A DNA stretch of 23,646 nt from Amphimedon queenslandica (Eukaryota; Porifera; Demospongiae; Haplosclerida; Niphatidae): the NCBI RefSeq assembly GCF_000090795.2, contig NW_003546796.1:26247-49892 (forward strand), given 5' to 3'. Under the pieces are notes generated by a model. It saw only the letters and a program-made list of their open reading frames with translations. It was not told the origin of the DNA and did not search any database. The translations under genes and the position numbers were made by a program. Positions 10,133-18,963 of this stretch are shown here, piece by piece. How positions within the stretch are numbered: position 1 is the first letter of the stretch; each line of letters opens with the position of its first letter.

Positions 10133-10233
10133 GGTTATACACCTCGGTATCGGTTTCTATGGTATTTATTAACCTCGCGACTGCGTCTCTCGGTTAATAA
10201 ATACCATAGAAACCTCTACCTCGGTGTATAACC
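10133..10233. repeat. Near-perfect long hairpin, ~100 bp
   Basis: The left arm GGTTATACACCTCGGTATCGG TTTCTATGG... is complemented by the right arm ...CCATAGAAACCTCTACCTCGG TGTATAACC. The arms are about 43 bp and meet around 10171-10192 (TTATTAACC / GGTTAATAA). It is followed by a TTA microsatellite at 10241-10256. It could be a small palindromic foldback element. Between 10234 and 10538 nothing else coding is visible. Confidence 0.8.
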
Positions 10234-10538
10234 TATACTTATTATTATTATTATTTAGAACAATAATTTTATTATTGCATGGTTCCAATAGCAAACTATA
10301 TGGTCTACCTTTTATGTACAAGCCTGCTTTTGCAATTTAAGGAGATTCATTTGTGACAAAAATAATTAATGAAAATAAACATTATACAACTATATACTTC
10401 CCTTGTTACAACTACAACATCAAAGGTATAGGTACATATACACTACAAAAAACAGTTTAAACAAATTGAGGGCACAACAAAGTCACAAAAGTATAATATA
10501 AAGTTCTTTTGGCCGGTAGGCAAATAGCAGGTTCTTAA

Positions 10539-11450
10539 CTATATAGCAGTTTTTACTTTCCTCTTATGTACCCTAGTCCACCTTTCATTTTGTGCTTCAT
10601 TGTATAAGAATGGATCGTCAGGTGCATTTTCTCTAGCATTAGTACTTACAATGCCATCAGAATTCTGAGAACTCAGAGAAGACTGAGAACTCAGACTGTT
10701 GTCTTCTTGTGGAATATTCACCCCACGACGAGAGGCTTCTGCAGGATTATAGCCATCATCACACCGGGTTCTTCCACCAATCACCATCAATGCTGCCCGT
10801 GGATTTTTTGCGGTGTTTAATTTATCAAGCGTTTTATTCACCTCTTTCTTTGCGTTAGCTTCTTCCTTAGCTTTTGCAGCTTCTTCCTTCGCTTTTGCAG
10901 CTTCTTCCTTAGCAACTTTTTCTTTGGATCTACATTTCTCAATGGCAACTCTCTCTTGACTTTGAATCTTAAACCTTTCAAGCTCCCTATCTTTTTCCCT
11001 TTCTTTTGCTTCACTTACATATTTCAGCCTCTCGTGCTCCCTTTTCTTTTCATTTTCTTCATTTTCAATTGTGAGCCTTTTTTCTTCATGCTCCCTTTTT
11101 CTTTGGTTTTCTTCAGTTTCAATCTTGAGCCTTTCAAGCTTCCTATCCTTTTCCTTTTCATCTGCTTCGCTTTGCAATCTGAGCTTCTGTTGTCTCTCTT
11201 CACTATCCAACTCCAGCTTCCGCTGTTGGTTTTCAGCCCGGGCTTTTGCCTCTGCTAGTAGTCGCCTCACTCCTTCTTCTGCCTTTCTCCTTCCTTCTTC
11301 TGCCTCTTGCCGCCTTGCCTCTTCTGCCTTTCTCCTTCCTTCTTCTGCCTCTTGCCGCCTTGCCTCTTCTGCTCGCCTTGCTCGTTCTTCGGCCTGTTGC
11401 CTTCCCTCTGCCTCTTGCCTTTCTTGTGCCTGTGTGTTATTATTCCCCAT
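10539..11450 (-). CDS. Charged coiled-coil protein with MG N-terminus, single exon
   Basis: An intact 303-residue frame. It opens MGNNNTQAQE, so Gly2 with small polar residues after it could be N-myristoylated (inference). Residues ~20-60 contain two tandem copies of a 15-residue unit (ARRQEAEEGRRKAEE). From 60 to ~215 it is a continuous Glu/Lys/Arg-rich helix with recurring KDRELERFKI-type blocks and a KEEAAKA triplet. The C-terminal ~90 residues are not coiled coil: NKTLDKLNTAKNPRAALMVI, then a Ser-rich stretch and ENAPDDPFLYNEAQNERWT. The start chosen is the first ATG after an in-frame TAA about 87 nt upstream. A frameshifted paralogue lies at 15806-16767 and shares the start context, the coiled coil and the C-terminal motif, so the C-terminus was a conserved part. 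Family and function unknown. The gene lies convergent to the Rab gene and divergent from the SAMHD1-like gene. Confidence 0.8.
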   Translation of the reverse strand: MGNNNTQAQERQEAEGRQQAEERARRAEEARRQEAEEGRRKAEEARRQEAEEGRRKAEEGVRRLLAEAKARAENQQRKLELDSEERQQKLRLQSEADEKEKDRKLERLKIETEENQRKREHEEKRLTIENEENEKKREHERLKYVSEAKEREKDRELERFKIQSQERVAIEKCRSKEKVAKEEAAKAKEEAAKAKEEANAKKEVNKTLDKLNTAKNPRAALMVIGGRTRCDDGYNPAEASRRGVNIPQEDNSLSSQSSLSSQNSDGIVSTNARENAPDDPFLYNEAQNERWTRVHKRKVKTAI

Positions 11451-12139
11451 ACCTTGCGGCTGTCTTTCTTTACTGACTTCGATTGATTCTGACCGCTGTT
11501 GTGATAAGTTACATTCAGCTTTAGACGGTGCTATGATTTAGTGTCAGCATTAATTTTAAGTAGTCAGCATTGGGCTCTCCCATGACTCAGACTTTAATAG
11601 ATCTATTCCCGGGTGAAACATTCATTTTTGTGAGCCTGCAACATGAAAGCTAAAATTTAAAATGCCCAGAAAACATATTAAGAAAAAATTCACTAATTTT
11701 GGGGCTTACAACAAAATTTCAATTTAAAAGTTTTTTGGAAGGAAGATATAAAGCTATGTCATAGTTGGTACATGCTGAAGATTTGGACATCATTTTCAAG
11801 AGATATAATATTGAAAGGTAAAATAATAACAATAAAGGTACTATAATAACGTTCATATTTCATTATAGCATCATGTACTCTTGATTATAGCTATAGGAAC
11901 AAAGAAAGCCAATGCCGGAATATTTGAATGGCTGCAAGTTTTTAAAGTTATAGTAATAAAAGAGTAGTCTAAGCTTCATAATACTCTGTTATGACTACTA
12001 TAACGTATAGATCTCAAAAGCCTTGACCTATCATGTGAATTTGAAATTCAAACAGCTCCATATAAGGATTCACTGTTGTGATAGGGCAAATGTATCCAGT
12101 CAGCTTGTGCAGTAGCTTCTTGTGCCAAGAGAAGAAAGG
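11451..12139. other. Intergenic region between divergent genes
   Basis: Lies between the start of the minus-strand coiled-coil gene and the plus-strand SAMHD1-like gene, so it should hold both promoters. On the minus strand an acceptor-like ATAG|CACCG near 11526 could mark an untranslated or short upstream exon for the coiled-coil gene. I see no repeats of the local families and no coding exon in 11560-12139. Confidence 0.4.
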
Positions 12140-14377
12140 ATGGCTACTGGACCACCAGTACGGTCTGAACCAGAGTTAGATCCACCACAGGAGTTTGTTA
12201 CAATAATGGATCCTGTCCATGGATCCATACAACTTGATAAATATTTGTTTAAGATTATTGATAGACCAGAATTCCAGAGACTGAGGAAGATCAAGCAATT
12301 TGGTGAGTCTAAACTATGTACGACTGATACTAAAATTTTAGGTGGAGTATATTATGTGTATTCTGGTGGAGTCCACACAAGATTTGAGCATTCTATTGGG
12401 TAATACACAATACATATTATTTTGTACTTTCTAATTGCATGCAGTGTTTGCTATATTGCTGGTCAACTGGTCGAGGCACTGAACAAGCACTGTCCTCCTA
12501 AAGAAGAAAAGCTATCTGAATGGTTCACACCACAAGAGAAGATGTGTGTACAGATTGCTGCATTATGTCATGACATTGGTATGTATCAACACATTGTCTT
12601 GTTTAGATTCCTTTTATACTTAGGGCATGGACCTTTCTCTCATGTTTATGATTTCGCTGTCAAAGAATACTACGAAGGATTAAAGGCAGACCAAGAAAAA
12701 ATAAAGTTTATAACTTTAAATGAAGATGATGATGTTTACCATGAGAACGAACAAAATTTAGGGAAGAAAACATTACCAAAAGTAATTTTTTGATAATAAA
12801 TATAATGTACATATTATTGAATAGAAAGCAAAACACGAATATAGATCAGCTCTAATTGTCAAACATATAATGAGTAAACTCGAATTCAAAGAACTGGAAA
12901 AGAAAAGGACTCCTATATTCAACTTATTCAGGACATGATTACATTCTCTGAGGTACATCTTATATTCTGGTTTCTGTGTGAGTCTTATAACAATCCTGCT
13001 CTATTTAATATAGCTGGATATGAACAATGATCATGAAGAAACTATGGTAAAATTTTGGCAAAAGCAAGTACCTTGTAGTGACTGTACTCCAAAAAAATAT
13101 ATCGACAAAAAAGTTATCTTTTTGAAGTTAGTAAAATTATTACATCAAGTGATTGCCATTTCTTAATCTTTATGATGTTAATGGCTTTTAGATTGTTGCT
13201 AATGGATTCACTGGTATTGATGTTGATAAAATGGATTATTTTGCTCAGGATGCTCGTAGTGTGGGACTACCTAACAGTTTTGATTGGAGGTATGGCTGAA
13301 TTTAAAATATGCATTGTCACAATAATGCACTGTTTGACTTATATCAGACGCTTTACACAAACAGCAAAAATTATTTGCGTCAAAGATGAAAGAAATGAAG
13401 AATTTCGTCACATTTGTTCAAGAGATAAAGTATAAATATTAATGATTGATTTTTTTTTTATAATTTTATAGGATGCTCCATCTCTTTATGAAATGTTTCA
13501 TACAAGGACTTTGCTTTACCGTTCTGTATACAGGCACAAGACTGTTATTATAGTGGAAGATTTGTAAGTTTAATAAATTATTATTGTTCAAACCAGCAAT
13601 GATTTTACTATGTAGAATGAAGGAAGCTTTAAGGAAGGCTAATCATGTCATTCGTGTTAATGGCTACCCTTTGCTTGAATGCTGGAAGAATGTTGATGCA
13701 TTTCTCACTTTAAACGACACAATTGAGGACTATATACTCCAATTAAGTGACGAAAAATTGGTATGTTAATTCCTACACTATCATTTGTGATTATTTCATT
13801 TATATTTTTGCACAGTCTCCTCCATTGCCTCCACCAAATGCACCAGCTACTGAGCTTTTTGATGCTAAAAAAATTTTTGCTAGAATTACTGAAAGGCAAC
13901 TACCAAAGTTTGTAGGTCGTACAGGAAATGAGTCAAATGATCATAAGAAACTAGCTTGTGATTTTGTCCGTGATAAGGGGCTAGAAATAAATGAGAGCTA
14001 CTTAAAATCAAAAGTAATTAATTATATTTATAAAAAGCATATTAGTTTGTATTCAAGGAAGCTATTTTTAATTTTGGGAAGAGAGGGGAAGACCCAATTA
14101 TGTCACATTACTTTTACTATAAAGAGAATCCTGGTATCATGCCCAAACCTTACAAGTTTAAGAAAGAAGAGGTAAAAATATAATCCGTGAATGTATGCAT
14201 AATGCTTCATTACAGGTGTCTTCATTACTGCCTCATCAATTAGATGAAACACAACTATTGTGGTATTATGACGTGACTGAGCATGATAAGGAATGTACTA
14301 GCAATGATGAGGCAAAAACTGGCAGCGCCATCATGGAAATTTTATTAAAATACTTCACCTCTGAGGCAAATAAATAA
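12140..14377 (+). CDS. SAMHD1-like: SAMHD1-like HD-domain dNTP triphosphohydrolase homologue, no SAM domain, one frameshift
   Basis: Exons: 12140-12302, 12342-12399, 12445-12578, 12624-12781, 12825-12952, 13014-13130, 13192-13289, 13348-13429, 13472-13563, 13616-13760, 13816-14013, 14046-14171, 14216-14377 (~553 residues). Metal-binding and catalytic residues of the family are present: HTRFEHS (His66), CHDIGHGPFSH (His116, Asp117, then two His) and [10 protein letters not shown] (Asp265). [12 protein letters not shown] and YRHK follow as in SAMHD1. It starts at MATGPPVR, directly before the HD fold, so the N-terminal SAM domain of vertebrate SAMHD1 is absent. Exon 5 is 128 nt, one short of frame: it opens as [19 protein letters not shown], but its end must be read in the next frame ([13 protein letters not shown]) to meet exon 6. 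This is a one-base loss, either a sequence error or a real mutation. All other joins are in phase. Family role: hydrolysis of dNTPs to deoxynucleoside and triphosphate. Confidence 0.88.
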
Positions 14378-14577
14378 CAATAAAATTTGTGATGTTATCA
14401 TGTTAAAAATGAATTTTTACATTTTTTAGATTTGAATTTTTTTTAAGATTAATTAACTATTATAACGTTAACTAATATCAAAATGGTTCTGGCAGAAAAT
14501 CCTAAAATCACAGCTATTTTGAATAAAAACTGTATCATCATCAATCTTAATGTACTATTGATTATTTGGTGTTATAA
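14378..14577. other. 3' flank of the SAMHD1-like gene
   Basis: AT-rich. A candidate poly(A) signal AATAAA overlaps the end (AACAATAAAATT at 14376-14387). No other feature is seen before the MITE at 14578. Confidence 0.4.
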
Positions 14578-14787
14578 TATACCATATAGTGGGACATTTT
14601 GGAGAGAATTAAATTGGGTGAATTTGGCAATTTATAGCCATTCGCCCAAATAGAATTGGCCATTTGAGCCATTTAATGCATGCTCAATGGCACGTGGCCA
14701 CTAATTTGCCAAATTAAAATTTGCCAATCACCAAATATAGCAATTCGCCAAATTTAAATCCCTCCAAAATTTCCCTCTATACGGTAT
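14578..14787. mobile_element. MITE family A copy, best preserved
   Basis: The left ATACCATATAGTGGGACATT TTGGAGAG and right CCTCCAAAATTTCCCTCTATACGGTAT ends form inverted repeats of ~27 bp. The interior carries CATGCTCAATGGCACGTGGC and duplicated AATTTGCCAA/AATTCGCCAA motifs. It is intergenic, about 210 bp, with no coding capacity. The nearest bases outside (AT/GTTA) suggest, but do not prove, a TA target. Confidence 0.82.
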
Positions 14788-15039
14788 GTTAATGCATAGT
14801 TAAGTGTTGTTTGTAATTCATTACTGAATATGAATATGTTGCATTTAAAATGTACAGAGCATTTCGACTGCAATTTGAGAAACTTTCATTTTGTCATAAT
14901 ATCATTTTTGTGATAAATAAACGTACATGCAATAAAAACTTGTAACATAGAGGTAATTGTAAAAAAATTCATTATAATTGTTGTTGTTGTTGTTTTTAGG
15001 TGAGAATATGGTGATGTTCTCAGATGTTGTTTTTAAAGT
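14788..15039. other. Intergenic, no gene seen
   Basis: AT-rich spacer with a short (GTT)n run at 14980-14997 just before the satellite monomers. I see no exon or structured RNA. Confidence 0.5.
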
Positions 15040-15385
15040 TTTTTTTGAAATGGCCAATTTTCAAAATTTACCCAAGGCTATATAAAAATGGCTCTGAAAT
15101 CACCTAAAACTTTTATTAATTTTTTTGATGCATATTGATGTCCTTAAGCTGTGTAGAGAGTTTGAGCTGAATCTGACTTTAATTTTTCAAGTTACAGCCA
15201 TTTTTAAAATAGCTAATTTTTGAAAAAATACCCAAGGCTATAGCCCATGTTTTCTCTAAAAAATGGCTCCGAAATCACCCAAAATTTTTATTACATTTTT
15301 GATACATATTGATGCCCTTAAGCTGTGTAGAGAATTTGAGCTGATTCCGACCAATTTATCGGCATTTTTCAAATAAAAGAGGTAA
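15040..15385. repeat. Two satellite monomers, upstream of a Rab exon 6 scrap
   Basis: Two units of the ~178-bp family, recognised by TGATGTCCTTAAGCTGTGTA and TGATGCCCTTAAGCTGTGTA (about 15136 and 15310), 'AATACCCAAGGCTATAGCCC' and 'AAATGGCTCCGAAATCACCC'. The order satellite then Rab exon 6 repeats that of Rab intron 5 and exon 6, so this is part of the duplicated block. Confidence 0.85.
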
Positions 15386-15421
15386 TGCCTATGGATTAAG
15401 AATAGATTACACCATTATTTC

Positions 15422-15505
15422 ACTGCTTCAAAAGGTGAAGAATATGCTAAATCAGTGAATGCAATATTCATGGAGTGTAGTGCCAAAGATGACACCAATG
15501 TAAAG
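15422..15505 (+). pseudogene. Rab22/31-like exon 6 fragment
   Basis: About 84 bp match Rab exon 6 (from 9376) with only two or three changes. They cover ACTGCTTCAAAAGGTGAAGA through ACCAATGTAAAG and encode the TASKGEEYAKSVNAIFMECSAKDDTNVK part. The acceptor and first codon are lost, and the 3' end breaks into unrelated sequence (ACCCCAAG), so exon 6 cannot be spliced normally. From here to about 15800 I see nothing else. Confidence 0.9.
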
Positions 15506-15805
15506 ACCCCAAGTAATTCTTTAGCAATTTAACACAATCAAGTTCTTTATTTAGCTACATGCAGTTATGTTTGCCCTACTGTTTAAATTTTTGTCTTAGT
15601 TTATTGGCTATTCATTATAGAATATTAGTATAAAATTTTATTAAAATGTACTTAATTTTCACAAAAATAACTACTAGTCTACTAACACAAATTAAAGTAA
15701 ATAACACTATACATTTAAAAATAGAAAATTAGTCTATATGAGCAAAAATTCACACAAGAGAGAATTTAATCTCAGCCTCTGTCAGACAAAAATAGAGGGT
15801 ATTAG

Positions 15806-16767
15806 TTATATTGACTTGATGGCATCTACTTTCCTCTGTAGTTTAGCATATTCTTTTGGTGCTTCACTGATAAGAAAGGAATCGTCAGGTGCATTTTCTG
15901 TAGCATCAGTACTTACAGAAAATGCACCAGAATTCAGTGGAATGTCATTTTCCCAAGTATTCTCCTGTTAGCGTGAAGTGGCTATGCCACCTTGGTAATT
16001 TTTGATCACAGCTATTGTAGCCTGTGGATATTTTGTCTTGTTAATTTTGTCGAGTGTTTTATTCATCTCTTTCCTCGTGTTGACAGGGGCTTCTGCTTTA
16101 GCTTTTGCAGCTTCAGCCTGAGCAATTTCTGCCAAGGCTTTACTTTTCTCAATGGCAATTTCTGCTTTGCTTTTCTCAATGGCAATTTTCTCTTCACTTT
16201 CAATCTTGAGCCTTTCAAGCTTCCTATCTTTTTCCTTTTCTTTTTCTTCATGCTCCCTTTTCTTTTCTTCTTCTTCAATTTTGAGCCTTTCAAGCTCCCT
16301 ATCTTTTTCCTTTTCTTTTTCTTCACTTTCAATTTTGAGCCTTTCAAGCTCCCTATCTTTTTTCTTTTCTTTTTCTTCATGCTCCCTTTTCTTTTCTTCT
16401 TCTTCAATTTTGAGCCTTTCAAGCTCCCTAGCTATCTTTTTCCTTTTCTTTTTCTTCATGCTTCCTTTTTTCTTCTTTTTCTTTTGCTTCACTTTCCATT
16501 TTGAGCCTTTCATGCTTCCTTTCTTCTTCTTTTTGTTCAGCTTCTCTTCGCAATTTGAGCTGCAGTTTTCTCTCTTCATGCTCCTTTTCCCGTTTGAGTC
16601 TTTCTTTTTCCTCCTGCTGTTTCCGCGCTGCCGCTTGTCTACTCAGTGGCCCTAGCTTCTCGTCTCTCTTTCGCATCTGCTAGATATCTGTCCCTTTCAG
16701 CCCTGACTCGCCTCTCTCTTTCTTCTAGACTTTCCTCCTGTCTCTGTGTGTCATTTTGAGCGCCCAT
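15806..16767 (-). pseudogene. Frameshifted paralogue of the MG coiled-coil gene
   Basis: It starts MGAQNDTQRQEES at 16767, parallel to MGNNNTQAQE in the 10539-11450 gene. The first frame stops at TAG after ...REARATE. The coiled coil resumes in another frame (RQAAARKQQEEKERLKREKE), then breaks again near 16428-16436, where a 4-bp AGCT insertion turns CTCCCTATC into CTCCCTAGCTATC. The main block then runs through several copies of DRELERLKIE and KKREHEEKEKEKD, the NKTLDKINKTKYPQ motif, and stops at 15968. After that stop, another frame continues the homology as FSVSTDATENAPDDSFLI to TAA at 15806-15808, matching ENAPDDPFL in the intact gene. At least three frame breaks make this a decayed copy, although a 203-codon stretch remains open. 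Confidence 0.8.
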
Positions 16768-17391
16768 CTCTTCTTTTCTTGTCTGTGTTCCTTGCCGAGT
16801 AGTCAGTCCCGAGATACGACGGGCCGGGTCATAAATACTCCACGGTAAGTCTTGTCATGTGAGGCAAGCTCAGCTCATGAGATGCAGAACTGGCTTGCAA
16901 GGGTCAGGGGCAAATATTCTTTTTATTGTATTCTGTTTATTATTATTTTACTCCTTAATTTATGCAATTTTTATTCTCAATTTTTTATCAAATTTATTGA
17001 CATCACTGAGTGGCCATCTTCCGCCGCATCCATAATAACAAGAGTAAATAATACTATGCATGTGTACATATCCCTTGTGCTTATTTAAGTCTCTCTCCCA
17101 CTACAAACTGTATGAAGGTGAAAAAGTTTCTATGGAATCATTTTCTCAACTCTTATAATGTTGACCACCCATGCACCTATCACTTATTATGTCCATGTGA
17201 TAAATGTTCCCACTCCCCCAAAACTCTTAATTTTTCCTCATTTTAATATTAGGTTCTGTTTTAAATTTAAATTTAATTTTTAATGTAGTGTAATTTAATT
17301 TAATCTTAGGCTCTCTGATTCGGTCATTGAGTCCTTCAGAGACACCATCACCAACTTTTGCTTTTTATTTGTTAACTTTGTCTTTGTAAAG

Positions 17392-17422
<31 letters not shown>

Positions 17423-17637
17423 ACTGTATAGCTGGTAAATTTGGAGTGGATTAATTTTGACAAATTAGGCCTGCTTAAAACATATCATTTTGTACCATTA
17501 TTGCCATGACTTGAAAATACCAGCCAAATTAAAACCCACCAATTACTTAGCAATTTGTCAAATTTATTGCCAGTATTACCATTTATACAGTATAACAGAA
17601 TTTATTGCTAATGGGTCAGTTTAGCTGCTTGCAGGAA
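16768..17637. other. No gene seen; possible old transposon tail at 17080-17420
   Basis: 16768-17080 shows no coding signature. At 17080-17397 the sequence is unlike its surroundings and ends in TTTGTAAAGTTG followed by (TTA)n at 17396-17420. Such a microsatellite tail is typical of the 3' end of a truncated non-LTR retrotransposon, but no protein motif supports this. A MITE follows directly (17421-17594). Confidence 0.3.
17421..17594. mobile_element. MITE, diverged family A-like
   Basis: The ends ATACTGTATAGCTGGTAAAT and ATTTATACAGTAT are inverted repeats. The interior holds AAATTAAAACCCACCAAT and CAATTTGTCAAATTTATT, similar to the 3907 copy. It is shorter (~174 bp) and inserted next to a TTA microsatellite. 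Confidence 0.6.
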
Positions 17638-17912
17638 ACGAATTATTTCATTTGTGATTCTGTAGTGTAGGATTACCCAGCAGTTTTGATTGGAGGTATA
17701 TAAACTAAACAGTGAAAAGAATTCCTATTATTGTTACAGAAATTTTACACAAACTGCAAAGATCATGAAATGCACCAGTGAAAATGGAGAAATATGACAT
17801 CACATTATTTAAGAGATAAAGTAAATGATAGATAGTTTTAGTGCATTTATTAATTATTCATTACATGATATAGATCTACTACATTCTTTATGAACTTTTT
17901 CATACAAGAAAT
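17638..17912 (+). pseudogene. SAMHD1-like exon 7-9 fragments
   Basis: 17638-17692 matches the end of exon 7 of the SAMHD1-like gene (TTTTGATTGGAG then GTAT donor). After a 40-50 bp intron, 17740-17821 matches exon 8 (TTTTACACAAACTGCAAAGA..., ending TTTAAGAGATAAAG). 17876-17912 matches the start of exon 9 (ATTCTTTATGAACTTTTTCATACAAG). The exon 8 copy reads NFTQTAKIMKCTSENGEI and then stops, so the fragment is non-functional. Divergence is clearly higher than for the Rab copy just downstream, so the two parts differ in age or history. Confidence 0.8.
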
Positions 17913-17943
17913 ACCCAGTAATTAATTGAAAATTTCTTTCATA

Positions 17944-18500
17944 ATTATAGTGAATAATAGAGACTAAGAGTGAATTTGTATACATAATGTACATGTATTT
18001 CTTCATTAGGTTACTGCTTCCGCAAAAGGTGAAGAATATGCTAAATCAGTGAATGCCATATTCATGGAGTGCAGTGCCAAAGATGACACCAATGTAAAGG
18101 ACCTATTCTCTAGAATAGGTTAGAATACAATACATGTACATGCAGTAATACTTTATGTAAACATGTATTTAATTTCTCTCCCTCTCTCTCTAGCTGATAC
18201 TATACCATTAGATAAATTAAATGTCGATTTAAAACTCGGTACAGTCAAATTGAACAGAAAATCTGGACACTCGAGCTCAGGTTGTTCCTGTTGAAATGAG
18301 AAGCACAAACAAATAATTTATCACACATCCAGAGAGAAAGGATATCATATCTTATTAAATGCATCAATTCAACATCACTACTCACCAGCTGGTACATATA
18401 GTCCGTTATATGGAGCAGCTGTGGATTAACGTTTGTGAATGGAGTGACACAAAAGCAATGATTAATAAATAGCTCATCAATTTTATTACTTAATAACTAT
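17944..18500 (+). pseudogene. Rab22/31 exons 6-7 plus 3' flank, recent partial copy
   Basis: Exon 6 copy 18010-18118 and exon 7 copy 18194-18294 are nearly identical to 9373-9478 and 9548-9648. Homology extends upstream into the intron (from about 17944) and downstream about 200 bp past the stop. Differences include a 3-bp in-frame insertion (VTASK becomes VTASAK) and TAA becoming TGA at the stop. Splice sites, SAK motif and GCSC end are intact, so it could serve as a working 3' end for another promoter. However, no exons 1-5 lie upstream in 14378-17944, so as it stands it is a truncated copy. Confidence 0.88.
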
Positions 18501-18569
18501 TGTTATTATTATTATCATTATTATTATTATTTAGAATTTTAAGTGACAGTACAAGTAGCTGCAGTTGAA

Positions 18570-18786
18570 TACCATAATAGCTGGAAAGTTTCTTGGCCAA
18601 AACTTTCGTGGTTTTTGTAGTTTGGAATGACACCACAAAATTAAAAACCATGAATTATTTGCTGGTTAATGAGAGGCATGGAAGCTTCACTGATGATCCA
18701 TAAAAATATAAACCACAAATAGACCCCATGGCAACCACCAAACCACAAAAGTTTTTTTGTGACAAAACTTTCTGGCTATACATGGT
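18570..18786. mobile_element. MITE-like inverted-repeat element, family C
   Basis: The left TACCATAATAGCTGGAAAGT TT is inverted at the right as AAACTTTCTGGCTATACATGGTA. Inner arms also pair (CCACAAAATTAAAAACCA, ATAAACCACAAATAGACC). About 217 bp, non-coding, and different from family A. It lies between the Rab 3' copy and the end of the Death/SH3/LRR gene. Confidence 0.72.
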
Positions 18787-18963
18787 AGTAGATTTAACCA
18801 GTGATATTAACTAGGGATACATAGCCCTGATATAAATCATCAGAAAGAGCTGCTGCATATATCATTGTACACATTATTGCCGCATTACGATGACAAAATA
18901 GAATTAAAGAGAAAAAGTTTACATGGAAAAGAAAACAATCTCACTATAATTAATGTCAGCATT

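Noticed and set aside
12122-12139. Upstream GTG start giving MPREER before the SAMHD1-like ATG
   Set aside because: Eukaryotic initiation should use the ATG at 12140; the upstream codons have no family similarity.
12870-12952. A 58-nt GTAAAC...TTCAG intron inside SAMHD1-like exon 5 to explain the frame break
   Set aside because: Removing it leads to a stop after a few codons and deletes residues that align to the family; a one-base frameshift fits better.
14043-14175. Frame [19 protein letters not shown] reading through 13747-14175
   Set aside because: The correct frame after a 32-nt intron is [20 protein letters not shown], which continues in phase into the last exon.
15992-16655. + strand Phe/Ser/Leu-rich frames
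   Set aside because: Antisense of Lys/Glu-rich coiled-coil repeats; the apparent membrane-like composition is an artefact. The same holds at 10956-11541.
16870-16910. GAGATGCAGAACTGGCTTGC resembling Rab exon 5 (GAGATGCAGAGCTGGATTC)
   Set aside because: The match is under 20 bp with no flanking similarity; too short to call a Rab fragment.
17080-17420. Possible reverse-transcriptase element
   Set aside because: Only the microsatellite-type tail suggests it; no protein motif was found, so it is mentioned only as a weak possibility.
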